Assembly (NCBI GenBank): GCA_001600455.1
Contig: BCKC01000002.1
Span: 4,292,171-4,356,170, forward strand
Direction: 5' to 3'
Source of the DNA: Endocalyx cinctus
Lineage: Eukaryota > Ascomycota > Sordariomycetes > Amphisphaeriales > Apiosporaceae
DNA length: 64,000 bases
Shown: positions 34,982 to 45,829 of the stretch, piece by piece
Layout: each line of letters starts with the position of its first letter
How positions within the stretch are numbered: position 1 is the first letter of the stretch
Made by a program: the position numbers and the translations under genes
Notes under the pieces: model-generated
Database searches by the model: none
Told to the model about the DNA's origin: nothing
The model's input: only the letters and a program-made list of their open reading frames with translations

Positions 34982-36000
34982 ATGTATGGACGCGGCGATA
35001 TGAACGTGGCCCGCGAGCTGCAGCAGCAGTTCGCACGAGGTCAGCCCCAACGCCGTCGACGCAATGGCGCAGATGTATCCGACAACCGACATGCTCAGCG
35101 TCAGCTTGTTCAGCATCAGCCTCTTCAGCGCCGTATCGAACCCATCAATACGGCCGGTTTACTTCCAGAGCGCCGTACGGCCGAAGAAAACCCCCGGTCC
35201 GGCTTCCCTATGCCGCCTCGTGGTTTTGGTCCTGATGCTGCTATCGGTAGAAACAATGGTCTCAGTCGTGGTCAAGAGAATACTACTCAAGTCGATCGCG
35301 TGCAGGCTGCCAACCCCGCCCAAGCCGGTCTCCGCGGTGCTCAGAATGGTCGTCAGGAATCTCTCTCAACCACTAACGGAGTGACCAACGGAGATCACTC
35401 AGCCCAGACTGGCCCCTCCACTACTAACCAGACGCAGACCTCTTCTGCTGGCCAGGTGCACGCTCATGCCATCCTGGTGCCAGTTCCTCCCCATAACCCA
35501 GTGCAAACCCCCGGTGAACAGGACCGGCGCCCTATTCCTAATGTAATGGACATGGACATGTACATGGACACGGGCTGCAACCGAGTTTCAGTACCGTCTC
35601 TTGTCCCGACTCCGAGAGGAGAAGGAAGCGTGTCCAGCAGCACTTCCACCAGCGTATCACCGGCCCCACGCGCCACCGCACCTCGTGATCCCTATAATGG
35701 TGGCCTTGCCGCTTCTCGTTGGAATCCCGCCAACAGATCGTCTCCGGTAAGATTTCTGTACTAAAAAAAAACACCCAAAATTATACGCGGTTAGTAGGGA
35801 AAGCTAATCTTTTATCTGCGTAGGAACGTGAACTCGCGGCTCCCAACTATTTCCGAGAGGGAGAACGTCGTTGGAATCTCGCTCGTTTAAGCTTTCGAGG
35901 CGAAGTTGTACGCGCCGACAGTGGTCGTCAGGGAGAACAGGCTCCGCAGCGCCCCAGACGCGGCCAGCAGGGTCTTCAGGGCTCCAGCTGGGCCGATTAG
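34982..36000 (+). CDS. Hypothetical Gln/Arg-rich low-complexity protein
   Basis: Two exons (34982-35746 and 35824-36000, intron GTAAGA...TGCGTAG of 77 nt) give 313 aa. The protein is polar and probably disordered. The N-terminus is Arg/Gln-rich (LQQQFARGQPQRRRRN), the middle is rich in Thr, Asn, Gln and Ser, and there is a curious MDMDMYMD block. The C-terminal exon is again basic (REGERRWNLARLSFRGE, RPRRGQQG). No signal peptide, membrane segment or known domain is visible. The composition might suit an RNA-binding or nuclear protein, but this is only inference. The clear intron and steady codon use make it a likely real gene. Its neighbours give no hint of function. Confidence 0.65.
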
Positions 36001-36884
36001 ACCCGCTTCTTCTTTCCTCGTTGACACGAAAATCGAACATAACACGCACGGGAGGGTGAGCTCTTGTTTACGGGTATACGTTTTCACGATTTTCGGTTCG
36101 AAGGTGCTCTCAAGATGAGGATTTGCTTATGGTGTCCTATGGAGGGATGGGCAAAACTGTCTTTTCACGCCGGCACATCTACTATTTTCGATTTACGGAC
36201 AAGGAGGAATATTATGGGGTTTCTGACTATGGAATCTTGTCATGAGCCCTATAGTCATACATTTAATGTCTTCAGTTTGCTGTCTCCTTCTAAGAGCTCC
36301 TTACTTTTTAAGATAGTGCGTTAACAAAAGGGTGAGATTTTGTTTTCGCGCATGAACATCTACACGATTTCGGCCTATTGGAGAAATGGGAATATCTGGA
36401 AACTTTTAGGCGCAAAGCACATAAGCGAAATTCCTATACACGACATAGGATAACGGCTTATGAGTTTGCTGACGTGAAGAGGAATTGTCTTTTTCGCATG
36501 GTCTGTCTCCTTATTGTGGGAGCCTCTTGGTTCTCAAATCCTTATGACTGGGAGGTACCTGTGTACTCTAAACTTCTAGGTAGCTACACTCAAGGAACAG
36601 ATCAGAATAGCTTTCTCGTCACATAGTAATTGATGACTCTCGCCTATAATGTTCCTGACTTGATCATGTCTTGTGAGTTTGAATAATATGTAGTGATATT
36701 GAAGAGACATTCTATGGCGTGTATATACCTGATTCCGAGTCATTTTACATCTCGCGTTCCTAGTGTATCATCTATACTCTTCACGGCAATAATCAACAGA
36801 TATATCATCAGTATAATTATGTATGTAATTTCCTCAAATTCTTTTTTTTTCTATCCGCCTATATTACCCTATCTCTAATTTACC
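36001..36884. other. Convergent intergenic region
   Basis: Between the hypothetical gene and the 3' end of NOC3. The first part (36060-36420) contains a loosely repeated pattern around 'TTTTC(A/G)CG...ACGATTT(T)CGG'. Open frames here are short and unlike protein. Nothing else was recognised. Confidence 0.5.
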
Positions 36885-38954
36885 TCACCTCCCCTCCAAG
36901 CTCTTCTCCATCAGCTTAACCCCCTCCCTAACCTTGGGACAATAATGTCTCCTCAAAATCTCCCCCTCCCAAACGGTAGCGGCGAACGGGTTACTACCTT
37001 CCACGCTCTCGCTGACGGGGTTAAAGGTCCCGTCCCCTTTCCTCTCCTCCGTGTTCCAAAGAGCCGAGATCTTGCGTCCGTGAGCGCCGCCGACGTCGGC
37101 GAGCAGGGCGAGTATGGCCATAGTCGACTTCTCCGGCGTGTGCAGGGAAGCGGTCATGAGCTGCTTAGCGAACGCGGCGAGACGCAAGGGCGGGATGGAG
37201 CGGATATTCCAGTAAGGTAGGAGGACCGCCGTGAGGCATCGGATCAGGATGACCGTCGTCGTCTGCAGGTTGACCCGGTTCGTCTTGGACGAGGAGGAGT
37301 TCGAGGGCGCGTTCGGATCCGGCAGGTGCAGGGACTTGGCGCCGAGCTCGAGGTCGGCGTTGAGAGAGAGCGGGAATAGGGTCTGGAAGAGGTGCGTCGA
37401 GAAGAAGGAGAGGTCGAGATGCAGGTCCGAGCGCGCGTTGTGGGCGTCTTGGCCGGCTAGCAGGGCGAAGGCCGTTACCGTGCAGAGAAGCGCCTCGCGC
37501 GAGGGGTTTCGTACGGGTATATCGTCTTCTTCCTCTTCTTCGGCTTCTTCCTTTTCGTCTTGGTTCTCCTCGCCCTCGTCCCCGTCTTCGAACGCGTCGC
37601 TATGTCGGATGAGATCCTTCAACGCTTCTAACAAATCGCCGAAGAAGTTCTGGTTGATGAGGTGGGCGTATTTGGCGAGACCCTCGAGAACGGCGCCCAT
37701 AAGATGCGGCGTTCGCTGCTTTAGAATCCGGAAATAGGTAGCAAAAACTATTTTGAGCGTCTCAGATTGGAGCCGATCTCTCTCCTCGTGGCTAACTATA
37801 GCATCGGCCTGCGCCATATCCTTGTCGAGTGCCTTCTGCTCCTTTATCTGCTTCTTCTCCCGCTTGGTGCGGAATTCCTTTTTGCTCTTTTGCTTTATAC
37901 CATTGGATCCAGCGCCGTTTTCCCGATCTACGGTATCTGTAGATGCCTTTCCGGAGAACTCGGATAATAATCGAAGGTGTAAGAAGAGGTTGATTACTCC
38001 TTCGTTGACCTGGTATTCTCTGGCCCTCGACATCTTGGCGATAAGAGATACGGCCTCCATAGCGGGACGACCCTCTTCATCTTCCTTGAATAAGGTTTCG
38101 AGAGCTTGTATGCACTTGTGAAAGTCGGCATCCACTCGCCTCAGACTCAGTCGTCCCACGAGGATTTTCAAGAGATCACTTCGGAAGTTGAAATGAGGAA
38201 CCGAATTCAACAGGGTGCAGGTGCATGTTATGGCAACACTCGAAAGTTCCTGGGCGCTTTTCCCGTGATGCTTGCTAGACTTAGCATACTTGGCCAAGTT
38301 TTTCACGTAGCCCTGATAGCCGAAGACGAGTGACTGCTCCCACATCCTCAATCTCCGGACATCCTTGGATAACTTCTCGTCAGGCGCGTCTTCCGACTGA
38401 GGTCTTATGCGGTAACCAGGGATCACGTCCTTATACACTGCACACTGAGTGACAAGGGTAAGTTTTTGTATAGCTGGGATTCTCGATTGGCCAATCTTGG
38501 CCAGAGCTTTGAAGGCATCAGCATTCTCTTCCGGGTTTTCGTTGAGTGCCATGGCTATCTTGGCCAGCTCTTCTTTCGCTTCCCGTATTTGTTGATGCTC
38601 CGGGATATCAGGTTCTTCCTCGATCGTCTGGACCTCTTTATCGTCCCCATCTCCGTCGGAGTCGTCACCTTCCCGACCTTCTAACCAATCCTCATCACTT
38701 TCTAAAGCATCTAAATCCTCCGTGGGAGCGGATACTTGCTGTACACGTCCATCACGAAGCTTCAGCGGAAGTCTAGAGCTCTCCTTCTTCTCTTTCTTCT
38801 TTCCTTTCCTCGCCTTATCCTCCCATTTTTCTTCTAAGTCCCAACTGGCAGCATTTTTCATAAAGGCTTTTTGTACTTTAGCCTCAGATTTACGAGAAGT
38901 AACTTCATCATCAGGAGGAGTAAGTCTCCTCTTCTTAGAAGGTCTCGAAGCCAT
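36885..38954 (-). CDS. NOC3: Nucleolar complex protein 3 (60S ribosome assembly and export)
   Basis: Intronless, 689 aa, close to the size of yeast Noc3 (663). It starts MASRPSKKRRLTPPDDE. The N-terminal block FMKNAASWDLEEKWEDK and LPLKLRDGRVQQ is characteristic, followed by an acidic stretch (DSDGDGDDKE). The central NOC domain includes KLTLVTQCAVYKDVIPGYRI, YVKNLAKYAKSSKH and LLNSVPHFNFRSDLLK. A Lys-rich segment (FRTKREKKQIKEQK) precedes the C-terminal CBF/Mak21-like half. Noc3 pairs with Noc2 on late nucleolar pre-60S particles and moves them to the nucleoplasm. In yeast it also has a role in replication licensing. It is head to head with NIP7, another 60S factor. Confidence 0.93.
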   Translation of the reverse strand: MASRPSKKRRLTPPDDEVTSRKSEAKVQKAFMKNAASWDLEEKWEDKARKGKKKEKKESSRLPLKLRDGRVQQVSAPTEDLDALESDEDWLEGREGDDSDGDGDDKEVQTIEEEPDIPEHQQIREAKEELAKIAMALNENPEENADAFKALAKIGQSRIPAIQKLTLVTQCAVYKDVIPGYRIRPQSEDAPDEKLSKDVRRLRMWEQSLVFGYQGYVKNLAKYAKSSKHHGKSAQELSSVAITCTCTLLNSVPHFNFRSDLLKILVGRLSLRRVDADFHKCIQALETLFKEDEEGRPAMEAVSLIAKMSRAREYQVNEGVINLFLHLRLLSEFSGKASTDTVDRENGAGSNGIKQKSKKEFRTKREKKQIKEQKALDKDMAQADAIVSHEERDRLQSETLKIVFATYFRILKQRTPHLMGAVLEGLAKYAHLINQNFFGDLLEALKDLIRHSDAFEDGDEGEENQDEKEEAEEEEEDDIPVRNPSREALLCTVTAFALLAGQDAHNARSDLHLDLSFFSTHLFQTLFPLSLNADLELGAKSLHLPDPNAPSNSSSSKTNRVNLQTTTVILIRCLTAVLLPYWNIRSIPPLRLAAFAKQLMTASLHTPEKSTMAILALLADVGGAHGRKISALWNTEERKGDGTFNPVSESVEGSNPFAATVWEGEILRRHYCPKVREGVKLMEKSLEGR

Positions 38955-39290
38955 TGTATAATTAATTAATTGTTTAAGTTTTAATTATTCTGGTACGAAG
39001 ACAGACTCGGACAAAATTCAAAATTTGGAGGATGTTAGCGTATTGAAGAAGATAAAGTGGGACGCGACGTTAAATTTATTATCGATTAGCTTATCAGTTC
39101 ATTGAATCATTCTTATCCACCCAATCGGTTTAATTCCAGCTACTCACCGCCAAAATTTTCCAACCTGGCAGAATTTTTCAAAGAATCCATAACGCTCAGT
39201 ACACCCCACTACGAATTATTTCCAAATTCCATGCGTAAACTCAGCTCATTTCATCTTGTTTGAAAACACTCTATTCATATCACCGTCACT
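38955..39290. promoter_or_regulatory. Bidirectional promoter of two 60S assembly genes
   Basis: Only 336 bases separate the NOC3 and NIP7 start codons. It contains TGAAAAATT on the minus strand at 39172-39180 and AAAATTTT at 39152-39159. These match the yeast ribosomal RNA processing element (RRPE, TGAAAAATTTT core) found in ribosome-biogenesis promoters. I see no clear PAC site (GCGATGAG). The motif match is direct; its use here is inference. Confidence 0.5.
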
Positions 39291-40306
39291 ATGCGTCCTC
39301 TCACGGAACCTGAAACGAAAGTCTTATTTGAAAAGCTGGCAAATTATACCGGCAACTCATTAAAAGACTTAATTGCCCCGTTAGACGATTCGCCGGATGC
39401 CGATCGATATGTGTTTAGGTTGATCAAAGATCGTGTACGGTTCCTCTTTGCCTGTTTCTGAAGATAGAAATCACTTTTATTGACGAGTGGTTCTTAGGTT
39501 TATTATGTTTTACTTTCCATTGCGAACTTAGCTGTCTCGGTAGCAAGAGATAGCCTTGCGTCTTTGGGGATATGCTTAGGTAACTACTCATCACCCATCG
39601 TCGATTCAATTATGTACTTTCATTATCTAACATAGAATATCTAGGAAAATTCACGAAGACTGGCAAGTTCAGATTGCACATTACAGCTCTTCCCATCCTC
39701 TCAGCCCATGCTCGATATAAGATATGGATTAAGGTAAATTATCATGAGCCTCACATTCCTCAAAGATGATCGTTCCATTAACAGTCCATGTAGCCATCCG
39801 GTGAAATGCCTTTCTGTAAGTGCTGCCGATAAGACGCATTTCAAATTCCTCCATTATCGTAATCTGTCAAGATGCATTCGCTAGGGGAACGGTCTCTTTT
39901 GTTTACATATCTGCTTCCCTTCCTTTGAGATCATCTTGATCTATGTTTCTAATTCTTGTATCTCGCAAAGTGGCTTAAAACAGGATACTGATCTCATGTG
40001 TATAGTATACGGCGGTAACATCGTGAAAGCCCACGTCGGTAGATGGACTGAGGATACCCCTGAACATCAAGGCGTGATAATTTACAATATGGCCGACCAG
40101 GCTCTTGGTTTTGGCGTAACGGCTCGATCTACGAGCGAAGCCCGTCGTTTGGACCCAACAGGTATTGTCTGTTTCCGACAGGTAAGTCGCATCATTCATA
40201 CAACCCGGCTTTGGGAGATATAATGTCCGAACACTAACTCTAAATACGCATTTAGGCCGACTGTGGCGAGTATCTTCGAGACGAAGATACGTTGTTTGCA
40301 GGTTGA
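39291..40306 (+). CDS. NIP7: 60S ribosome subunit biogenesis protein Nip7
   Basis: Six exons (39291-39434, 39498-39579, 39645-39733, 39794-39815, 40006-40181, 40256-40306; introns 63, 65, 60, 190 and 74 nt) encode 187 aa, against 181 in yeast. The protein starts [19 protein letters not shown], continues with [20 protein letters not shown] and YKIWIKPSGEMPFL, and ends with [13 protein letters not shown]. The C-terminal half is a PUA domain ([31 protein letters not shown]). Nip7 binds pre-rRNA and Nop8 in early pre-60S particles and is needed for 27S rRNA processing. Exon 4 has only 22 bases and can only be placed by homology. No single exon exceeds 60 codons, so the gene is easy to miss. Confidence 0.95.
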
Positions 40307-40678
40307 TGAAGAAGGTGCATCTCTGAATAAAGAAACTAAAATAATCATAGAAAAGACTATTATTGACGGAGTTTGGGATTTGTCTTTCCTTTATCTACAA
40401 GAAGCATCTCTTCAGGCGTTATGGATAAATACCATTCTTAAAAACTAAGTTTGAAATTTAACGTGAATATATTCTTTTTATACGCCCCAGAATCTCAAGC
40501 CCAAGTTTATCATAATTTTATGCTGGTGTGACGACTCAACATCAACACGTTCTAATCTCATGTAACAAAACACCAATATCTCACTTCCCCGTAGAAGCAC
40601 ATTGCAAATCCGCATACCCTTGCTCGTCCGTCCCTTTTCATCCGTAGGCTCAACCTCAACTAGTAACCTCATATCCAG
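40307..40678. other. Convergent intergenic region
   Basis: Spacer of 372 bases between the NIP7 and PRO1 stop codons. It holds their 3' untranslated regions and no further gene. Confidence 0.6.
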
Positions 40679-42331
40679 CTACGCCTCAGCAGCCGCGTTC
40701 TCCAACGCAGGAGAAACAGGCCTGCTCTCCTTCTTCCGGAACAAGCTCACGTTATCGCGATCAGCGACGTACTCGCTATCGGCGTATCCGAGCAGGGCCT
40801 CGATCTGGGCGCTGCGCTTCCCCTTGATGCGGGCTATCTCGGGAGCGGCGTAATTAACCAGAGCTCGGCCGACCTCGACCGGCGTTCCCTCCCAAGCTTT
40901 ACTTACCCCCGTCGTCGTCGTCGACCGCGCGGCGACGACCAGCCGCACGGCCTCCTGCTGCGCGAAGGTCCCCTCGACGTCGAGGACGCCGGCCGGCAGG
41001 AGACCGGCCTTGTCGGCTAGGGCGCGATGCGCGCCTTCGTCGATGTAGACGGTACCGTGGGGCGCGAGCCCGTGCAGGAGCCAGAAGGACCGGTCGCGGA
41101 TGGGCTGCGGGAGCGGGAGGAAGCGCGTGTGCAGAGGCGGTTTCTCTATCGTTGCCGCCGCCGCGGCTAAGCGGAGGGAGGCCGTCGAACGGGAAAGGGG
41201 ATCTTCTTCCGTCGCCGTTTTGGTCGGGTCCTCGGAAACGGTGGGCGACGCCGCCGTCGAGGATAACCCCTTGATCGCTTGCACGTATTTGACGATCTGG
41301 GCGATGTTTCCGGGACTCGAGGACCGCGTGATCACGGTGGTGACGCCGGCCGACGTGGCTAGGCGGGCGGCTACGATTTTGGTGCCCATGCCGCCGGTAC
41401 CGAGAGAAGAACCGGCGCTCGAGACTTTTCATAAAGTTAGTCAAGCTTGTGTGGACATAATGTAAAGGGGTGGGGAGGGGGACTCGTTAGACATACCATC
41501 TGCCTGGATCTCCCCGATATCCTGGACCTCTTCTATAGGTCGGGCATCCGGGTTTGTGCGCGGGTTCTTGTCGTAGAGACAGTCAACGTCGGTCATGAGG
41601 AATAGAAAATCGGCGTGCACCATGGCTGCTGTGATGGCGGAGAGAGTATCGTTGTCGCCGAACTTGATTTCGGCTACAGCCAGTGTGTCGTTTTCGTTCA
41701 CGATGGGGATCACGCCCATCTCCAAGAGTTCCATCATGGTGTTTTGAGCATTGAGATATCTGGAACGCTATAATTTTCATAAATTATTAGACCATGCACA
41801 ATTCATGCAGCATATGCCTCTTTCTCTTTCTCTCCATCTCATCGACTGCACTTTTTTTTCGTTGATATACTTCTTTTACAAAGTCTCAAACTTACATCGG
41901 CAATATCATTCCTTGTGAGAAGGATCTGAGATATGGGCTGCTGTAGATGCGCAAACAGACTGTCCCATAGGCTCATAAGACGGCATTGACCAATAGCGGC
42001 CAGTGCTTGCAGCTGCGATAGATGTTTTGGTCTTTTGGCGATGTCCATCCGTCTCAAGCCGACACCAATGGCACCCGATGACACGATGACGACTTTATGC
42101 CCATCTTTCCGTAACTTTACTGCGGTCTCGACGATGAGACTTAGGATAGATAGGAGAGGTTCGTGGGTCTTTTCATCCACGATGGAACTAGTCCCTAAGA
42201 CACGATATTAGTATACATATATACTTATAAAAATAACATGAAAACAGGGATCATATAATAAATCTTCTTTTCTCGGATAAATATGACATACCAAGTTTTA
42301 TCACGACAGTTAAAGATTTTGGACCCTTCAT
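40679..42331 (-). CDS. PRO1: Glutamate 5-kinase (gamma-glutamyl kinase) with PUA domain
   Basis: Four exons (42331-42292, 42194-41896, 41767-41497, 41424-40679; introns 97, 128 and 72 nt) give 451 aa. It phosphorylates glutamate with ATP to gamma-glutamyl phosphate, the first step of proline synthesis, in the cytosol. Kinase motifs in order are [62 protein letters not shown] and [14 protein letters not shown], and the substrate loop [11 protein letters not shown] spans into exon 4. A C-terminal PUA domain follows ([32 protein letters not shown]). The family is usually feedback-inhibited by proline. A GTATGT...TTTCGCAG pair (42458-42334) directly upstream of the ATG indicates an intron in the 5' leader. 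Exon 4 has much higher GC than the rest. Confidence 0.95.
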
Positions 42332-42924
42332 ATCTGCGAAAGCAAAAAGCAATAAATCATCAGCCAATATTCATTTTCTTCTAAATTAAGTTTTAAAAAA
42401 GCAGAAAAGCAAAGTCGGATATTTTCTCTTCTCTTTCTTCTAGAATCATTTTACATACAGGGCGCAGAATCGTCCTGGCTTGTCATCATTATTATGGGCT
42501 CGCAAAGCTTTACCCCCTACCCACTTTGTGGAAGTGGGCTGTTTATTGAGTTGTCCTCCCCTGATTGCATCAATCAAAATGCTCCGAAACCTATTGAAAC
42601 GGATATTCTGGATCCGTAACGTAAACGTAATAATTTATGAATTCAATATTTTCAAAGACATGGATTTAGCGAATCTAGAAAGAGATATACATACTCTGTA
42701 CTTAGAATAGGTCAACTTGTGACCGAAGTCGGCACGGCAGAAACTTGTTTATCGATAAGTAAGAATCCTAGTTATCTTGTCACCGCCTTCCCTTTTCTTA
42801 CTTTGTATTCCCCGACTGCCAAACATCCGTAAACTAGAACATCTCAATAGCTTCATTCCGATTTTTTTTTAAACGCGAAGTACGACCTCACACGCCGAAT
42901 CTTCAGCTTTGATTTCTGTGAAAT
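42332..42924. promoter_or_regulatory. Divergent promoter, PRO1 / ATP23
   Basis: 593 bases between two start codons on opposite strands. It includes a likely leader intron of PRO1 (42334-42458). No specific regulatory site was identified. Confidence 0.5.
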
Positions 42925-43908
42925 ATGGCTTCAGAAAGTCAACCTCCACCCGCTCCCAGAGCGACGGGCTCCTCCTCCTCATCCTCATCACCAGCGACGA
43001 CGACAAATCCCTCCCCTACCAAGAACAGCGAGAGCATCAGCAACATGCCGCGCATCCTCAAGAACGACCCGTCGCGGTCCGGGTTCGACCCGGAGACGTC
43101 GTACTGGATCAACCTCTTCAAGGCGATGACGGGCAACATGACGCGCGAAGGCGAGTTCCACTTCCGCGAGTCGCGGTACCGGGCGAACGAGGAGAAGGAC
43201 TGCCGGCGGTGCGAGAAGTGGCGGGACTGGCTCCTCGAGCACTCGCCCACGGTCGCCTTCATGCGCCAGAAGATCGAGCTCTTGGGCGGCGGCGAGATCA
43301 ACGCGTCCAACGTCGTCTGCCAGCGCTGCCCCGCCCGCATCACCGAGGACGGCCGGGTCCACCGCCAGAGCGGCGGCTTCAGCCCCGGCCACGGCATCCT
43401 CATCTGCTCCAACGAGATCAAGAATAAGAGCCACCTCGAGGATACCCTCTCCCACGAGATGATACACGCTTGGGACAGCTTGCGCTGGAAGGTCGACTGG
43501 CACGGCGACGAGGACCCGAAGAGGGCGCTGCGGCACGCTGCTTGTACGGAGGTGAGTGTTTCTCTTTTTTTTTCCCCGTGTCGGGCTTTGACGTAGCCCC
43601 CCTGGCAAGTTGCTATATCTTTGTGGTATCTTAGCGTATAGGTTGAAGAAACAGTTAATGACCCTTTTTTTACTTTGTAGATCCGAGCTTCTACGTTGAG
43701 CGGCGAGTGTAGATGGTCGAAGGAGGCGTTTGGGAGGGGAAAGTTCACCCTGACACAACAGTTCCAGAACTGCGTCCGCGAGCGGGCCATCCTATCGCTT
43801 CAAGCCCGTCCCTACTGCAAGGACGAGGCTGAAGCCTCCAAGTACGTCAATGAGGTCTGGGATTCGTGCTATTCGGATACCCGGCCGTTCGACGAACCTT
43901 ACAGGTAA
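42925..43908 (+). CDS. ATP23: Mitochondrial inner membrane protease Atp23
   Basis: Two exons (42925-43551 and 43681-43908, intron 129 nt) encode 284 aa, longer than yeast Atp23 (227) because of a Ser/Pro-rich N-terminal extension. The metalloprotease motif HEMIH occurs in [18 protein letters not shown]. Conserved Cys pairs flank it ([23 protein letters not shown]), with further Cys in exon 2 (SGECRW, NCVRERA, YCKDE, SCYSD). The twin-Cys pattern suits oxidative import through Mia40. Atp23 sits in the intermembrane space, cleaves the Atp6 precursor and helps assemble the Fo part of ATP synthase. The coding GC content is very high against AT-rich flanks. It is head to head with PRO1. Confidence 0.95.
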
Positions 43909-44470
43909 AACAAATAGCGGTCTAGACGACAGGAAAGCAAAAATGACGAAAATAGATGAATTAGTAACAAGTTCAATGTTTCATGTACATAGAAGAGAAA
44001 GAATGATGTATTATAATTGTAATTTGGGAGATGGATCTGAACTGCTAGCGAGGAGCGTCTGGGCAATGGGCCGCACTTGATTGAAGCGATTTTTGACATG
44101 AAGTAACGGCTTACAAGTCACATACGCTAAAGTGAAATGGGTTTATATTTGAACTTCATGAATGCTCATGATCCATTTAAATTTATTTTAATGACGACGC
44201 GACGATGATAATTACGCAAAAGACTCTTAAAACTCTCCTATCAAAGTTCCCTGCTTCCCTCCCCCCCGTTTCATCATGCACACAGATAGATTAGCCGCCC
44301 AAACCAAATATCCCTAAACGCCGGCCTTTGAGTTTCTTTCGCTTTAACGATACATGAGCACATAAGTAAAGAAGAAGAAAAAAAAAGGAAGAAAGAGATA
44401 TCCATGAATCTCATCTTCATAGGTACTCATTATTAGAAATTCCGTTTCCTACCAAAAATTGATGGTTGCA
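43909..44470. other. Convergent intergenic region
   Basis: Spacer between ATP23 and the Aurora kinase stop. It contains an A-rich tract near 44371-44388 and no recognisable gene. Confidence 0.6.
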
Positions 44471-45829
44471 TCATAACCCCCTCTCCCTATTGGCGGCTCG
44501 CTCACCCTTAACACAATGCTTTAGGATCCAGGGATGCGTCTGCACTTGTTCCAGAGGTATCCGCTTCTCGGGATCAAGAACGAGCAACTATGATTTCATG
44601 TTAGCAAGTTTTGTTTCTTTAGGATGATAAATAAAAAAAAAAAAAAAAAAACTGACCTTCTTGATAAGATCCCTGGCCTCGGGGCTAACGAACGAAGGGA
44701 TAGTCATATCAGCCTTGGTGATGCGACGCTGCGTCATCACGGGAGTATCCTCGAAGGGAGCCTCTCCGACGAGGAACTCGTACGTCAACACGCCCAAACT
44801 CCAGAGGTCGACCTTCTCGTTGTAGTAGTTATCCGAGCTGCCGGGCTTGATCATCTCCGGGGGGAGGTAATCCAGGGTACCGCACATGGTCTGACGACGG
44901 CTGTTGGGGGCGTGAACGCTCCAGCCGAAGTCGGAAATCTTGATCTCGCCGTGGATGCCCATGAGGATGTTCTCGGGCTTGATATCGCGGTGGATGACGT
45001 GCTTGCGGTGGAGGTACCTCAGGGCGCTCGCCATCTGGGCGATGTACTGGGACGCCTTCCACTCGGGGAACCGGTTCTCCCGCCGCAGGTGCTTGTACAG
45101 CTCCCCCTTGCCGGCGAACTCGAGGATGAGGAAGACCCGCTTGCTGTCGTGGAAGTGGCCGAACATCTGCAGGATGTTCGGGTGCCGCAGGTTGCTCTGG
45201 ATCTCGATCTCCCGCCTCACCTGCTTCTCCACCCGCCCCTGCTGCAGCTCGCTCTTGTGCAGGACCTTCAGCGCGCAGATGAACCCGCTCGTCCGCTCCC
45301 GCGCCAGGTACACCCGACCGAATTTACCCTTGCCCAGCGGCCGGCCGATCTCGAACATGCCTAGGTGAAACTGCTTCGGCACCGAAGGTTGCTCTATCAA
45401 CACGACGGATTTCCTTTCGACGGCGGTGGCCTGGCTGGTGATCTCGTCGGATGATCGGGATGAAGAGGAGATAGTAGCGACGGAGGCGGTTGCGACGGCC
45501 TTCCTTGTCGGCGAGGGAGGTTGTATGGCGGTGTTACCTTTTCGCTGGGCGGCTTGTGAGGGAAGAGTCACCGAAGCGGTGACCGAGTTGGCATTGCCTG
45601 CTTGTAAAGCGACTTTGTAGAGGTTTGGTCTACTGGAACTTTGTGCCAACTGTGTTGTTGTCGTTGTTACCTATTGATAGAATTCGGATCAATAATCATA
45701 TTCTCTTGCCTCTTTTTGACCTCAATTTCAACGTCGAATAAAAAAAAGACTAACCTTCGACTTTTGATATTCGTTCTCATCGTTAACGGACATGCGCTCG
45801 AAGCGAGACTCTAATGTTCGAGACGCCAT
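44471..45829 (-). CDS. Aurora kinase (Ark1/Ipl1 type)
   Basis: Three exons (45829-45755, 45670-44657, 44587-44471; introns 84 and 69 nt) encode 401 aa. The first 110 residues ([20 protein letters not shown]...) are disordered. The kinase domain has the Gly loop [15 protein letters not shown], the ATP-binding Lys in CALKVLHK, the catalytic loop [20 protein letters not shown], and the activation segment [17 protein letters not shown], with the Aurora-type RRxT phosphosite. It ends [11 protein letters not shown] plus a short basic tail. As the single fungal Aurora it should be the catalytic part of the chromosomal passenger complex with Sli15/INCENP and Bir1, correcting kinetochore attachments. 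Intron 2 begins GTCAGT and runs straight into a long T-tract on the coding strand. Confidence 0.95.

Noticed and set aside
42939..43790. A 283-codon minus-strand frame opposite ATP23
   Set aside because: It is antisense to the HEMIH protease and contains no recognisable motif. The sense strand is certain.
44624..45364. A 246-codon plus-strand frame opposite Aurora kinase
   Set aside because: It is antisense to a kinase domain with all catalytic motifs. It is Leu/Asp/Val-rich only because it complements that sequence.
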